From: Limnephilus marmoratus
Taxonomy: Eukaryota > Arthropoda > Insecta > Trichoptera > Limnephilidae
Assembly: GCA_917880885.1 (NCBI GenBank)
Contig: OU862928.1
Span: forward strand, 38,366,962-38,430,961
Length of the DNA stretch: 64,000 nt
Reading direction: 5' to 3'
A program made the position numbers and the translations under genes. Positions 22,101 through 32,530 of the stretch are shown in pieces (position 1 is the stretch's first letter; each line of letters begins with the position of its first letter). The notes under the pieces are model-generated. The model was given only the letters and a program-made list of their open reading frames with translations, did no database searches and was not told where the DNA came from.

Positions 22101-24072
22101 ATCAACTCCCTGAGAGAAGCCGGGTACCCCAACTAATTATATATATGTAATATCTGTTAATTTGTTAAAAACATTGCTTAGTTAAACACGATCTATTAGT
22201 ATAATAATGAATTTTATAACTGGTTTCTCAGTTAAGTAGATTGCACAAGCATAAACCAACCTTATTGTACATTGTTGATTTTGTTAAAATAAAATAAATA
22301 AAAATGGGTAAATAAATAAATGATTTTACTTGTTGAAATAATGAAAATAAAGTTAATTATAGTTATATCCCCAATAGTTATAGCACTCACCTTCTAGCAA
22401 ATTTCTTTCCGCATGTATCACATTCAAAGTTTTTATCCGAGCTGTGGACTTTCAAATGTGAAGTCAATAACAGTTGATCACTGAAACACCTCGAACATAT
22501 TCCACAGGCAAATGCTTTGATACCTAAAACAACGAAAAAAAAATTGTGATGTACTTCTATCCCAGTGATTGAGATTATGTGAAATATGTTCAGAAAAACT
22601 TCAATAAGGTTATTATAAGGTTTATATTCATCATTAACTCATTCTTCATACATACTTCGTTCATTCTAGATCTTATCTAGTCACTGGGGCGATTTTGGTC
22701 GAAAAATGGACCACATTTTCCTACCATTCGTAAAACATTTATTGTAATTATTTAAAACGTATCCTTGGCCAGTCATTTATTTTAAAACGAAGCAATTGAA
22801 ATGCTTTATCTATTATTATTATTATTATATAATGAGCAGGCAGCATTCTGCTGATGCGCTCATATCTAATTTCACAATAGTTTGACAGTAAATTTTAATT
22901 TTTAACTAAGTTAGTCCTTTCTTCTCTCCAAATATGAATCCAATAGAGCTTTGAATTGGTTTATGTTAGTTGCATCGGTGACATGTTGTGGGAGTTTGTT
23001 CCAAGCATCCACCACTCTATTTGCAAGGAAGTGTTTTCTAGGATTAGATGCAAAAGGTGTTTTGGTAATTTTTTTCGAGTGTCCACGGAGAATTATATTT
23101 TTACTAGTAGTGAAGATTCCTTGGATGCCAGGGCAGCTGTAGTGTCCAGATAAAATTTTGAAGGTCTCGATCAAGTCACCCCTTTCTCTTCTATCTTTTA
23201 AGGTTGGTAATCTTAATTTCTCGAGTCTATCTTCATATCGCCGATCTTTCAAAGCTCTTGGTATTTTAGTGAAACGTTTCTGTACTCCCTCTATCAGATT
23301 TATATCCTTTGCGAAGTAAGGACTCCATATTTGGAAAGCATATTCCAGGAGAGATCGCACATATGTTTTGCATATTTTTAACATCATGTCCGGTGTTAGG
23401 TAAAGGAATGCTTTCCAGATTAAATATGTTAGTGAGTTTGCTCTTTTCACAATCCCAGCGATGTGCGGTTCCCATTTTAAATCCTGTGATATAGTAACTC
23501 CTAAGTCTTGTTGTAATGTCACTGCTTTTAGTGGCGTTCCATTAAGTTTGTATGCGAGTGTAGGGTTAGTTTTTCCAACATGTAGGACAGTGCATTTTTC
23601 GACATTGAGTTTTAGAAGCCGATCGTTTGTCCATTGATATATTTCATTTGATCGTTTTGCAGTTGGTCGTGATGTGTGTGTGGGTTGGCATAGAATTTTG
23701 TATCATCTGTGAAGCAGCTGGAGTCTGATTTTATTGTATTGTGCAGGTCCGGACGACCTCCATAGTCCAGTGGCTAAGACTCTTGACTCACATTCCGGAG
23801 GTCGCGGGTTCGAACCCGGCATGCGCAAATAAATTTTATTTGATTAATTTGTGTTATTTCACAATTAATTCATTTAAAATAATATATAGTATATTTGCGG
23901 CATGTTCCAGAGTGGAAGATACTATTAGTATCGCCCTGGTGTAAGACCACCATTCAGAATTGAAACGTTGCTTGAAAATGGCTTTAGCCGTGTTTAGTGA
24001 CCAGATCTGAATAGCCAGGTACTTCCCAACCTTCCTCTTCCCCACGAGCAGTTGAGATTCTTGTGTGGTAAT

Positions 24073-24151
<79 letters not shown>

Positions 24152-27100
24152 CCGTGATGTACAAAATAAACAGAACTGGACCGAGAACTGATCCTTGAGG
24201 GACACCACTGGTCACGTTTCGCTCAGATGAGAGTTGGTTGCCAATTCGAACTGGTTGGTAGACAGTTGGTTGCCAAAAGGTTGCCAGTTGGTTGTAACTT
24301 TCTCTCAGTGAGGAAGGATTTGATCCATTCGAGAAGTCGTCCTCTTATGCCTAGGAATTTAAGTTTAGCCAACAGTCTATTGGTTGGAACAGTATCGAAG
24401 GCTTTCTCAAAGTCGAGATAAATTATGTCAGTTGGAGTCCGTTTGTCCCACTCGTTTGTCCAGTAATCTATGTTAAGAATGAGATTGGTAATCGTGGATC
24501 TTTTTGGCACAAATCCATGTTGTTTGTTTGAGATTATGTCAAGTTTGTTCAAGAACGAGCGTATCTCGTCCACTATTATCCTTTCCATGGTTTTGCAGAT
24601 GATACTAGTCAAACTTATAGGCCTGTAATTTGCTGGTTTGAGTTTATCACCTTTTTTATAGATGGGTGTAATTATAGCTCTCTTCCAATCTCTAGGGAGT
24701 TTCCCATCTAAAAAGGATTGTTGCATAACTAGAGCTATGGGTTGACGGAGAGTTGCTGCACACTTTTTGAGACAATAGCAGGAATATTATCGGGGCCAGC
24801 AGCACTATCTTCTCGCAACACCTTCAAAATATTCTCAACTGCTGATGGAGTGAATTCGATTTCGCATAGTGAGTTATCTACATATAGATCTTGACTAATA
24901 CAGTGAAACCCTCTTAAGAAGTTTTCCAAGGGACCGGAAAAAACAAACTTCTTAAGCAGGAAAACCTTATATGTGGGAAAAATTGGGCCAATCTTGGACC
25001 GAGGGACCGAAAAAACCAAAATTCTTAAGCCACGAAACGTCTTAAGAGAGAACTTCTTAAGAGGGTTTCACTGTAGTTGGTATACTGGTATCTGGTTCAT
25101 TGACAAAGGTTTTTTCGAATTGTGTTGCAAGGGTGTTCGCTATGTCTATTTTACTGGTAACTGTTTCGTTAGAGAAGTTATATAGTATGGTTGGAGTAGA
25201 CACTTTCGAGGCAATCTGTTTCCGTATGTAACTATAAAATGATTTCTGACCGCTGTCAATCAAATTTTGCTCAAAGTTTTTTCTGGTATTTCTTAGTTGG
25301 GACACAAGGTAGTTGTTTTTCTATTTGTATTCTCTGTAATACTCATTTTCAGTCTCATTTGAATTCTCCACGTGTTTTCTGGATAATCTATAACCATCCC
25401 AGGCTTTCTTTTTCTCTTTAATCAATCCTAGGATGTGTTTGTTAATCCAAGGTTTGTTCTTATTGTGGTTTTTATTGCCTTTGGAAAGTGGTATTTTTGA
25501 CACAATCTTCTCTTCAAACATATTTGTAAAAAACTTCAATTTTTCTTCAGTTGTGGTCGTTTCCACGAGAGACCGCATTATATCAGGAGTGCTTAAGGTT
25601 TCATTTATTTAATCATAATCTGCTATGTTATTACATAGCAGATTATTAACTATTGTTGGGTCTCGGCTTCGTGCCTCCCGGGCTGGAGGATCCGTTGTTA
25701 TGGCTGGTTCTTACTTGTAACGTTGACAACAAACATATATGGTCACTTTTGCCTATAGGTGTTAGGTATTTTATATCTGTAATGAGTTGTTCATCATTGC
25801 ACAGGACTAAGTCCAATAGAGATGGAGTATTGTTGTCCCTGTATCTTGTAGGTTTATCTACCAATTGCCAATAGTTACTGTTCAGGTACATATCCTCAAA
25901 CAAAGCCTCGGGGCTGTTTGAATTACGCACTTCTGTAATTGGCCATACCAGTTTGGAATAATTAAAGTCTCCAAGGATTATTATGTTTGACACATGAGCT
26001 ATTTTTTGTAATTGGTGTAATAGTTTTTGGTGGTTTTCATAAGATGCATTTGGTGGGCAGTAGACACCAGCTAAGATAGTTTTGAGATGGCCTATTTGCA
26101 GGTCAATGAATAACGCGTCAATTTGTGGATAATTACTAGAACTGTTTTCCAGGGCTTTGTTCAACTGGGCTGAGATTGTCAGGCCTATGGTCCTTTTCTT
26201 TACATATATTGCCATACACTACGGTCTTTGCGGAAGAGTGTGTACTCCGGGAGATCCACTAACGTATCTGGTATTTCTGCCTTTAGCCACGTTTCTGTCA
26301 CTATTAATACTGTTGGTTTTATAAGGTTTATTTGTGCAAGAACAAGATCAAATTTCCGTGTGAGAGAGCTTAGGTTCGTATACAGTATCGAGATATTGAC
26401 TATGTAATTATTTACATGTTTTTTGGAATTTTTATAATTTTAGGGCATCCTTTGATGTTTTTGATAGTCAATTCCTTTTCCCCCTTTTCTATTCTTTGAT
26501 GGAGCTCATTTCTTAGATAATTAAATGCTGCCGTTGCATCGGAGTTTGGTCTGAATTGATTGAGTTTGGTTTTTTTAGTTTATTTTTATTTTTGAGAATG
26601 GCTAACGCTTCATCTCTTGTTCGGAAGATTATTTTTATCGGGCGAGGGAATTTGTTTTCTGCTGAAGGTTTTCCAAGCCGGAGCACTTTTATGTTATTTT
26701 GACTTGTGCTGGTGATGCCTCCTATAACTTTCCAGCATTCTTCAGTGTCGCGTAATTTGCGTTGTTCGAGATCCGGCAAGTCACACTCAGGGATATCAAA
26801 TATAATTATGTTTTTTGCTATTTTGACCATAGATGTCGCAAATTCGAACTTTATAGACTATTTTAGAACAAAAAAAATATATATTAAAATTTGCCGCCGA
26901 ATTTTTGATCAGCTGTTTACGGATAAAATTAAGTCTTCTTCTTCTTCTTCTTTTTATTAAATGGCTTTTCACCCCAATGGAGTGTTCTAGCCAGTGTCAA
27001 GTAGAGAGTGTGCGAGTTTTTGTGTTTGTGTATGTTAGTATTTATTTACAAGAGAATTACAAGTATATAACATAAATATGTAATGTACAATTCACTAAAC

Positions 27101-30100
27101 ACACTAAATACAAATAAATAATAAAAAAATATATATATTATATATACACATATAAAATTAAGTCCTTTTTCCATAGATATGCACCTTTCATTATCAAGTA
27201 TACCACAGACAACATACAGAAATCTAAAATATTCTATGTTGACTCAAATAAGTATCCCTCACGGCAATTTCAAGTAAAAAAACACGCAGGATTCGCGCGA
27301 TTATAAACTTTACGATTTATTTATATTTTTTTTATAAATCCTAAAAATATGATATAAATGGTAAAATACAGGTTAATTCATTGGCTGTATAGCATCATAA
27401 TAAGTTTTTATGACTCCATGTTAAAATTCGATGTTATGATTTTTTTAATGTTGGCGAAAAATTTAAAAAATGACCTTCTGGGAAATCTCGAGCAATCGAG
27501 GCAAATTTATTTATTTCACGTGATCGCTCTAGGGCTAGGATGAACGAATAGAAGAGAGACTGTATAGAAGATCTACAGTCTCTCGTATCTAGGATGATCG
27601 AAGTATGCATGAAGAATGAGTTAATAATGAATGTAAGTAACTCCAAAGTCATGGTGTTTGAAAGAGAGAGTACGAAAACAATGTGCAATAGAATTGTGAA
27701 TGGTGAATACTTGGAGCAGGTGGATGAGTTTATGTATTTGGGAAGTATGTTTAATTATATTAAGGAAAATAATTTTCCTCAGGGCCTATGTCATCTTTGG
27801 GAATGCTGTGTGGAGGGTATTTTTAGGTAAGGAAGTAGAGGAAGTTCTGGGAAGGAAAAAGGTATGAGGGATGAAAAGGAATATGAGGTCAATGTGTCCA
27901 GGAATGATAGACGTATGAATCTATCCCTCCCACTGTGGTGCAAGGCGATGTTCCGAGAGATTCCTGCTGGAGAGGTCTTCCATCCGGCCTGCCACGCAAT
28001 TGGTGGGTAGACTCATCCGCCGCCAAGATCCAGAGAAAGCTCTCCCCACAACAAACGTAGCGAACCACTTGGGGTGACCTACGGCAGAGGTATTGGTTAT
28101 CCAGTAAATGGTTCCCGAGTGGCGGTACGGTATTGAGATGATAATAATATAGTAAATCCGCTAACCTGAATGTCTCGCAACATGTCTTTTGAGATTATCG
28201 TGATGGGAAAATGTTTTTTGGCAAAAATTGCATTTGTACGATTTTTCCTTTGTATGAACTCTCCGGTGTGTTAGAAGCGCTCTGAAATTTAAAAATGTAG
28301 CTGAATTAGTAATTTCATCTTAATATACAGGGTGTCCGGGGGTAAAGTGCATTAACTTCGGGAGGTGATTCTACATGATAGTACAAGTAAAAAAGATAAT
28401 TAACTTTTTTCGAAATTCCAACTTTTAGGGGTAGTTTTGAGGTAAAAAGATAAAATTAGTCCGGCGTATGCGGCCAGATTTATTATTTTCCGTTGTTACA
28501 ATACGGGCCAGTCACAATCGAGTCACACTAAGGATTTTTAGTAGGTACGTCTTTTTGTATTAAAAAAAAAGTGTTGGAATTTCGGAAAAAGCTAATCTTT
28601 TTTACTCCTACCATCATGTAGAATCACCTCCCGAAGTTAATGCACTTTACCACTGGACACCATGTATAAAAAATAATAATTCTTTGTTTGTCCTTTATGC
28701 ATTCCTAAACCATACATCCGATTATGAAATGAAAAAGCGATTAAACTTTGGTGATTTGATGTGCGCATGCCCGCAATGGTTTCTGTATGTAATAGTGCTG
28801 GCGTTATTAAATTTCAGTAGAATTCGGTTATAACGACTTTGCATATAACATTCTACCGTTTTTAGTGACGACAATGTAAACTCAAATTAGGTTTCATAGC
28901 TTTTAGTAGGAAAACGTATCCGTTTAGTATGACTCTGCTTTAAGCGACCTCTTTTAACCTATTTTAATGATTATTCGTCCGGCTAGAAAGACGCGCAGTG
29001 TTTTGTCTAATAAACCTATGCACCAATACCTCACCGCCCTGCGCATCGCCTACTCCCTGCACCCGGCTAGTCCCCATGCCCAGCTACTCCCCGCGCGCAT
29101 CACCGTCAGTATTTAGTCGCGTATTCAAAATGCTGTGCGAAGTTCTTACTATCGAACCAAAATTGGCCAAAAACAAACTCAAATTACAGACTTTCTATGT
29201 TAGTAACTACTTGCATAGAATGTAGGTACATTCTATCTTTTTGGATTACAGTTCATTATGTATGTTTGTTATGTGTAATATTTAAGTATCATTAAAGTTG
29301 TAATTTGTATTAAATGTTTTATTTACCTAAAAAGAAATTTATCTTTCTGTACTATTACATTTTCATAACAATAATTACAATAAAATTAATATGTATCATA
29401 ATAAAAACAAGCTTAAATTATCCGTCCGTTTTGTGCGTCATCCGGTTAGTACGACTAAGCATTGCCGCTCCCTTGAGGGTTGTTATATCTGGATTCTACT
29501 GTATTTCCATCCGGTTGATATGAAACTTTGTTGAGTTATTGTGCGCACGCCCTCGAAGGTGACTATACATACTGGTGAGCTCTGGCGTTATGAAATTTGT
29601 AGAAAAATTTTGCAATAGGTAGCGCACGAGTTGTTTTAAAAATTTATATGTTTCATATAGTTTAGTGGCAGGGAGGGAAAGAGGAAAGGGGATGGGAATG
29701 CGTGGGAGAGGTGAACGAAGGAGAGGGGGCTCGCAGAAGGGGGGACAAGGGAGGGGAGAGGGCAGGGAAGGTGGAAAAAAATACGCGGCAGTGGAGAGGG
29801 GAGCACGGGAAGGAAAGACGGGGAACGGAAACACGTGAAATGGGGTGGGCTGGGGGATGGGGGGGAAGTGGAAGGGGAACGGGGACAAATGGGAAAGGAC
29901 ACGCAGGATTTTTGTCCAAACAATTTCTTTATTTAAGCGGCATTGTGACGCATGCCGGGTACTCGCTAGTCATTCAATAAAAATCTATTCAGCAGAATTT
30001 AATGAATAATGGGGGTTCAAAAATACAAACACGTTACAAAAGATATTTGCTACACAAAATTTACTGATAATTTTTAAATCAAATCCTTAACTTTTTAATA

Positions 30101-31789
30101 AACAATATAGATACCTACTAATTACCTTTTCGATAAATATTCTTTGTCGCAAGTTTGGCAAACAAAAGGTCTTTTATTGGAGTGACCTTTAATATGAAGA
30201 TCCAAGTTTGCTTTTTGCCTGAAAGCTGAACCAAAATACATCGTAAAAATTAAATAACATTAAAAATATTTATATAGCAAAAACATGGTGGTGTGACTTT
30301 ATATATTAAACTAGCTGACCCTGCCACGCGTTGCTGTGGCTAATAAAACACTTTGTAAAATCCAACCTTTGTAACCACCGCCGTCTTTGAGTTTATCGCG
30401 AAGTGACAGACAGATGCCGCGGAGGACTTTAATTTATAATACATACGTAGAGATGGTGTATAAGATTATAATAATGTGAATGAAATGCTTGTATTTAAGT
30501 TAATAAGGACTAATACTGTATCCGTCTAAATAACTTTCCAATTATCCCATTGTACGTGACCATTTTTTTAGAAGATAGAATGGGTATAATAAGCTATCCG
30601 TAAAAGATTGATGTATACCTTCGCGGACTTTTTTGTAGATCTATAAAAGAGGAGTATCCCAGCATGCATTGTTTTGTTATATCTCAAAGGGATTAGGCAG
30701 TGTTTTTGATGAAATCTCCCAGGCGGCTTGACTTTTTCCGACACTTCTAACAATTATCGTTATGTTTCAACCAATTTACACAAATCCTTGACAAATTACA
30801 TACCTAAACCTTCCTCACGAAACACTCTATCTATTGGTGAAAACCGCATGAAAATCCGTTCAGTAGTTTTCGAGTTTATCGCGAACAGACAAACAGACAG
30901 ACGGCGCGGGGGACTTTACTTTATAATATGTAGAGATAATAACGCACTTTATAGTACACCAATTTATTAAATTTAATATGTACATGGTAACTTCGTTAGG
31001 ATAGATAAAAACTGTAGATGTCATTTTGCTGCCCAATGACATATCACTGTCTCACTCTAGCGGCACCATACTCTCTCAGACAGAGCATGTATCACACAAT
31101 ATATTGAAGTAGGTGGCAGCATTTTTCTTTTTTTTTACAATAATAATATAAAATTCTCTCAAGGCCTATGTCATCTTTGGGGATGCTGCGAGGAGAGACT
31201 TTTTAGGGAAAGAAAGGAGAGGAAGTTCTGGGAAAGAAAAAGGTATAAGGGATGGGTTGGAATTTTGGGGGCCAATGTGTTCAGGGGATGAGTCTCTAAA
31301 AAGTCTTTTCCTTTGCCTAAAAAGACCCCTACACAGCATCCGCAAAGATGACGTAGGCCCGGAGGGATTTTTTTCCTGGGCCCTCCTATGTGGAGCTGTT
31401 GTGAAAAAAAAAAATTGTTTTCTTTCTTCTTTCTATATTGTACAATCATCGTTTGAAAAATGAAAAAAAAAAACACATATATGTAAATGACACTTGTGTT
31501 GTATTTATAAATAAACAAATTTTATTATGTTTTTATTTTATTTTCTAAAAACCATTTGTTTTTTTTTTTAACACAGGAACTACCTAGTTTTGGTTAAAAT
31601 ACAAAAGACACTCTTATGAAAATATTGAAAATGCATACCTCGAGAGCAATATTCACAAATAAAATTCTTCTCTTCTGTGTGACTCTTCAGGTGAACCATA
31701 AGGCTGCTGCGGTGCTTAAAAAGGACTCCACAGATACAGGAAAACACCTCTTCTGTCTTTCTTCCTTTAAGAGCAGATTCGTCTGGCAT
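18387..31789 (-). CDS. C2H2 zinc-finger protein, 7 coding exons, 701 aa
   Basis: Minus-strand exons 31789-31639, 30225-30126, 28281-28166, 22523-22391, 21546-20874, 20079-19903 and 19142-18387 join with GT-AG borders and matching phases. The total is 2106 nt, 702 codons with the stop. The product has nine C2H2 fingers: FSCICGVLF (unusual C-x1-C), FICEYCSRAF, FVCQTCDKEY, YKCNFCQKTF, FACGICSRCF, FECDTCGKKF, YKCNECQKQF, FACQLCSSTF and, after an acidic linker, WKCALCNIHF. Linkers such as HTGQKPYKC are typical of DNA-binding C2H2 proteins, so a nuclear transcription factor role is inferred. The C-terminal exon carries a Cys/Asn-rich 14-residue repeat. The first exon starts with ATG directly after an acceptor-like TTTTTAG, so an untranslated or further coding exon may lie upstream. 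Its introns hold a LINE, SINEs and MITEs. Confidence 0.88.
19903..20079 (-). CDS. Zinc-finger gene, exon 6
   Basis: 177 nt, phase 0 at both ends. Encodes VETRNENDGEMF, then finger 9 WKCALCNIHFVNKSDLTGHV with the final H in KYNH, then IDYTMFKKYAVKL. Acceptor TCTTTTAG, donor AATTG|GTAGGT. Confidence 0.9.
20195..20760 (-). repeat. About 430-bp retroposon family (minus), tail duplicated
   Basis: On the minus strand it ends in a CCTGTGTGGAGTTAAAAAAA-like tail at 20195. Tail text with TCTTGAAGAGTAA on the plus strand occurs twice (20220-20335 and 20340-20440), so two 3' ends are stacked. The longer body runs to about 20760, with TCCATCCCTCCCACTACGG and GTGACCAAAAGTAGCGAACC on the plus strand. It sits in the intron between exons 5 and 6 of the zinc-finger gene. 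A 100-codon open stretch in it is not a gene. Confidence 0.75.
20874..21546 (-). CDS. Zinc-finger gene, exon 5
   Basis: Finishes finger 6 (QMLQCHLVIH), then finger 7 (YKCNECQKQF) and finger 8 (FACQLCSSTF to LTRHDKTH). About 140 residues of Asn/Lys-rich then acidic linker follow (for example VVEGECAEECVEIKSKEEL). Acceptor ATTCCAG at 21547; donor TTCAG|GTTTGT at 20873. An AA-run-free frame and long acidic tract suggest an activation or interaction segment. Confidence 0.9.
21565..21685 (+). repeat. SINE body fragment related to 23905-23995
   Basis: CTGGCGAAATACCACCATTC and AGAATCGAAACATCGCTTAA match the body of the SINE at 23742-24148 (ACCACCATTCAGAATTGAAA). The tRNA-like head is missing. Confidence 0.6.
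21695..22140 (-). repeat. HSE-rich repeat family (minus copy)
   Basis: Full-length inverse of the copy at 49785-50165. The minus strand starts TAGTTGGGGTACCCGGCTTC at about 22135, carries GGGTAGCCCCATCC, then many GAA/TTC pentamers, and ends with the CTTATATTTTTAAAAGC and GGGGGATAGAGGGCTACC module near 21700. It lies in the zinc-finger gene intron between exons 4 and 5. The pentamer runs include GTTCCAGAACAT and TGGAATGTTCTGGAACATTG. Confidence 0.8.
22391..22523 (-). CDS. Zinc-finger gene, exon 4
   Basis: Encodes the linker SGIKAF, finger 5 (FACGICSRCF to LLTSHLKVH) and the first half of finger 6 (FECDTCGKKFAR). Borders TTTTAG and AGAAG|GTGAGT. 133 nt. The intron before it (5.6 kb) holds the CR1-like LINE and its nested insertions. 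Confidence 0.92.
23742..24148 (+). mobile_element. tRNA-derived SINE with a 75-nt poly(A) tail
   Basis: The head carries an A-box TAGTCCAGTGG (about 23763-23773) and a B-box GGTTCGAACCC (about 23809-23819), the internal RNA polymerase III promoter. The body has ACCACCATTCAGAATTGAAA and CCTTCCTCTTCCCCACGAGC. The 3' end is an uninterrupted A75 tract (24074-24148). It is inserted between the GVPQG and TDD parts of the CR1-like RT gene. The pure long tail indicates a young insertion or expansion. Confidence 0.88.
24901..25073. mobile_element. pogo/Tigger-like MITE (173 bp) in the LINE
   Basis: TIRs CAGTGAAACCCTCTTAAGAA at 24901 and its inverse ending TTTCACTG at 25073. TA on both sides (24899-24900, 25074-25075), the mark of Tc1/mariner-superfamily insertion. 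AAGGGACCGGAAAAAAC-type direct repeats lie inside. It lies in the minus-strand CR1-like element between the RT and its upstream linker. Confidence 0.9.
26831..27559. other. AT-rich intronic spacer
   Basis: A (CTT)n simple repeat lies at about 26933-26955, and long AT tracts such as (TA)n near 27126-27150. No coding exon found. It lies in the zinc-finger gene intron between exons 3 and 4. Confidence 0.45.
27560..27765 (+). pseudogene. LINE reverse-transcriptase fragment
   Basis: Plus-strand text MIEVCMKNELIMNVSNSKVM, then VFERES and GEYLEQVDEFMYLGSMFN, matches the segment after the catalytic box of insect endonuclease-RT elements (L-N-x-x-K-T-K-V-M, then YLG-S). It is cut directly by a retroposon at 27766, where the open frame runs on by chance. 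Confidence 0.7.
27766..28140 (-). repeat. About 430-bp retroposon family (minus)
   Basis: Plus-strand landmarks: AATAATTTTCCTCAGGGCC, ATGTCATCTTTGGGAATGCT, GAAGTTCTGGGAAGGAAAAA, CTATCCCTCCCACTGTGGTG and TTGGTTATCCAGTAAATGG. Very close to the copy at 33290-33725. It ends 25 bp before zinc-finger exon 3. Confidence 0.8.
28166..28281 (-). CDS. Zinc-finger gene, exon 3
   Basis: Completes finger 3 (ALLTHRRVH), then the whole of finger 4 (YKCNFCQKTF to LKRHVARH). Borders TTTCAG and TTCAG|GTTAGC. 116 nt, phase 2 to phase 1. Confidence 0.9.
28328..28664. mobile_element. TIR element 'CAGGGTGTCCGG', copy 2
   Basis: TIRs as in copy 1 with a mutated right end (GGACACCATG). TATA flanks both sides. The interior matches copy 3 (AAAATTAGTCCGGCGT) with a deletion of the GGCAGGCTC segment. 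It lies in the intron between zinc-finger exons 2 and 3. Confidence 0.85.
28815..29501. mobile_element. pogo-like DNA transposon derivative (687 bp)
   Basis: Left TIR CAGTAGAATTCGGTTATAAC and right TIR GTTATATCTGGATTCTACTG are inverses. TA follows the right end. Further TIR-like words (TTAGTATGACTC, GGTTAGTACGACTAAG) lie inside. The open stretch IEPKLAKNKLKLQTFYV might be a transposase crumb but is not diagnostic. The element is inserted in a GTGCGCACGCC-containing repeat whose halves lie at 28700 and 29540. Confidence 0.7.
29645..29900 (+). repeat. GA-rich low-complexity tract
   Basis: About 250 bases of G and A-rich sequence (GGGAGAGGTGAACGAAGGAG, and similar). It gives long open frames on both strands: proline-rich on minus, Gly/Arg-rich on plus. 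These are composition artefacts. Confidence 0.7.
30126..30225 (-). CDS. Zinc-finger gene, exon 2
   Basis: Acceptor TTCAG at 30226. The alternative AG at 30219 would break the frame, and only the first restores the finger CSRAFRQKANLDLH. Completes finger 2 and starts finger 3 (FVCQTCDKEYLSK). 100 nt; donor AAAAG|GTAAT. Confidence 0.88.
30310..30945 (+). repeat. RTE-like retroelement 3' repeat
   Basis: Starts ACTAGCTGACCCTGCCACGC with GTTGCTGTGGC and ends AAAATCCGTTCAGTAGTTTT, CGAGTTTATCGCGAACAGAC, AAACAGACAGACGG. This head and tail pair is widespread in insect genomes and is usually tied to RTE-type LINEs. An earlier GTTTATCGCGAAGTGACAG tract near 30390 hints at internal duplication. No RT is present. 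Confidence 0.65.
31155..31378 (-). repeat. Retroposon family fragments in opposite orientation
   Basis: 31155-31290 is the minus-oriented tail part (AAGGCCTATGTCATCTTTGG, GAAGTTCTGGGAAAGAAAAA). 31300-31375 is the same family inverted (TAAAAAGACCCCTACACAGC, ATCCGCAAAGATGACGTAGG). Together they can form an imperfect hairpin in the intron between zinc-finger exons 1 and 2. Confidence 0.7.
31639..31789 (-). CDS. Zinc-finger gene, coding exon 1
   Basis: Encodes MPDESALKGRKTEEVFSCIC through FICEYCSRG, i.e. finger 1 and the start of finger 2. Donor CGAG|GTATGC. 151 nt, leaving one base for the next exon. The ATG is preceded by TTTTTAG; no ZAD or other N-terminal domain was found upstream. Confidence 0.85.
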
Positions 31790-31834
31790 CTAAAAACAAA
31801 ATAATGGTTATGCACAACTTCTCCTTTTTTTTTA

Positions 31835-32530
31835 CATTAACTCCACACAGGAGTCCTAAGGAAAACAATTTCCCTGGGTCTATATCATCTGAGATGCTGT
31901 GTGAGGAGGGGAAGGAATGAACATTGGTCTTGAAGAGACCCATGTTGCAGAAACAGAGGCCGGCAGATCATTCCACAGCCGAGCTTTGAACTCAAGAACG
32001 AGTCGAAGAAACAACCTGTTCTCACGTGATAAATGTCAACCTATATGTTGGGCATGCGTTCGGCATGTTTCCCGACTATGCACAGATGTCGGGAGGATCA
32101 ATGACGCTAGTTCCTCGGAGCAACTTCCATTGAAATGCCGGTAGAACAAGGATAGCATTCCCACCTGACGCCTGTGCTCTAAAGATTTCAATCCGTTCGT
32201 TAAGATAGGAGAATCTATCAAACGGACTGCCCATTTCTGCACAGAGTCGAGGGTTTTTTTCAGACATTTTGGAGCTCCAGACCAGAGGTGGCTACCAAAT
32301 TCAACCGTGGGGCGCACTTGCAATTTGTAGATTAAAGAATCTGCGGGCCCTGTATAGTAAGCCCAGTTTTTAAGAGGTTAACTTAACTCTGGCTTCGATG
32401 GAGCCCCCATATCTGAGCTGATCACTTAGAGTTACACCAAGCATATCAATGGAGGGCCCATTCTGAAGATTGCTTCCGTTGAAGGAGACTAGATTTTCAT
32501 TTCGATCCCTTTTAGACGCAATCAGACATG
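31835..32530 (-). pseudogene. LINE 3' remnant whose tail matches the 430-bp retroposon
   Basis: Minus-strand frames: VRPTVEFGSHLWSGAPK, LKKTLDSVQKWAVRLID, LEHRRQVGMLSLFYRHFNG, then ARLWNDLPASVSATW. This is a typical post-RT region of arthropod non-LTR elements. Its 3' end (plus strand 31835-31925: TTAACTCCACACAGGAG, then GATGCTGTGTGAGG) is the tail found on the 430-bp repeats, which suggests those repeats borrow or derive from this LINE's 3' end. Frameshifts near 32030. Confidence 0.75.

Larger units (their letters stand above)
22911..26830 (-). pseudogene. CR1-like non-LTR retrotransposon, broken
   Basis: Minus-strand parts in order: an ORF1-type RNA-binding segment (26830-26513: NIIIFDIPECDLPDLE, KVLRLGKPSA); endonuclease, from about 26400 with TETWLKAE then YCPPNASYENH, IILGDFNYSKLVWP and GKSDHICLLS (to 25646); a linker; RT with IYKKGDKLKPANYRPISL, KQHGFVPKRST and IIYLDFEKAFDTVP (24726-24290); SGVPQGSVLGPVLF near 24190; then the catalytic box as CFTDDTKFY rather than FADD at about 23700; and the post-RT tail WNKLPQHVTDATN, ending 22911. 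Frameshifts near 26220, 25640 and 23600, one MITE (24901) and one SINE (23742) disrupt it. It sits in the zinc-finger intron, same strand as the host gene. Confidence 0.88.

Noticed and set aside
23984..24208. Minus-strand ORF with a poly-phenylalanine run
   Set aside because: It is the poly(A) tail of the SINE read backwards, joined to LINE sequence.
29496..29980. Proline-rich (minus) and Gly/Arg-rich (plus) ORFs
   Set aside because: They are translations of a GA-rich low-complexity tract, in several overlapping frames.
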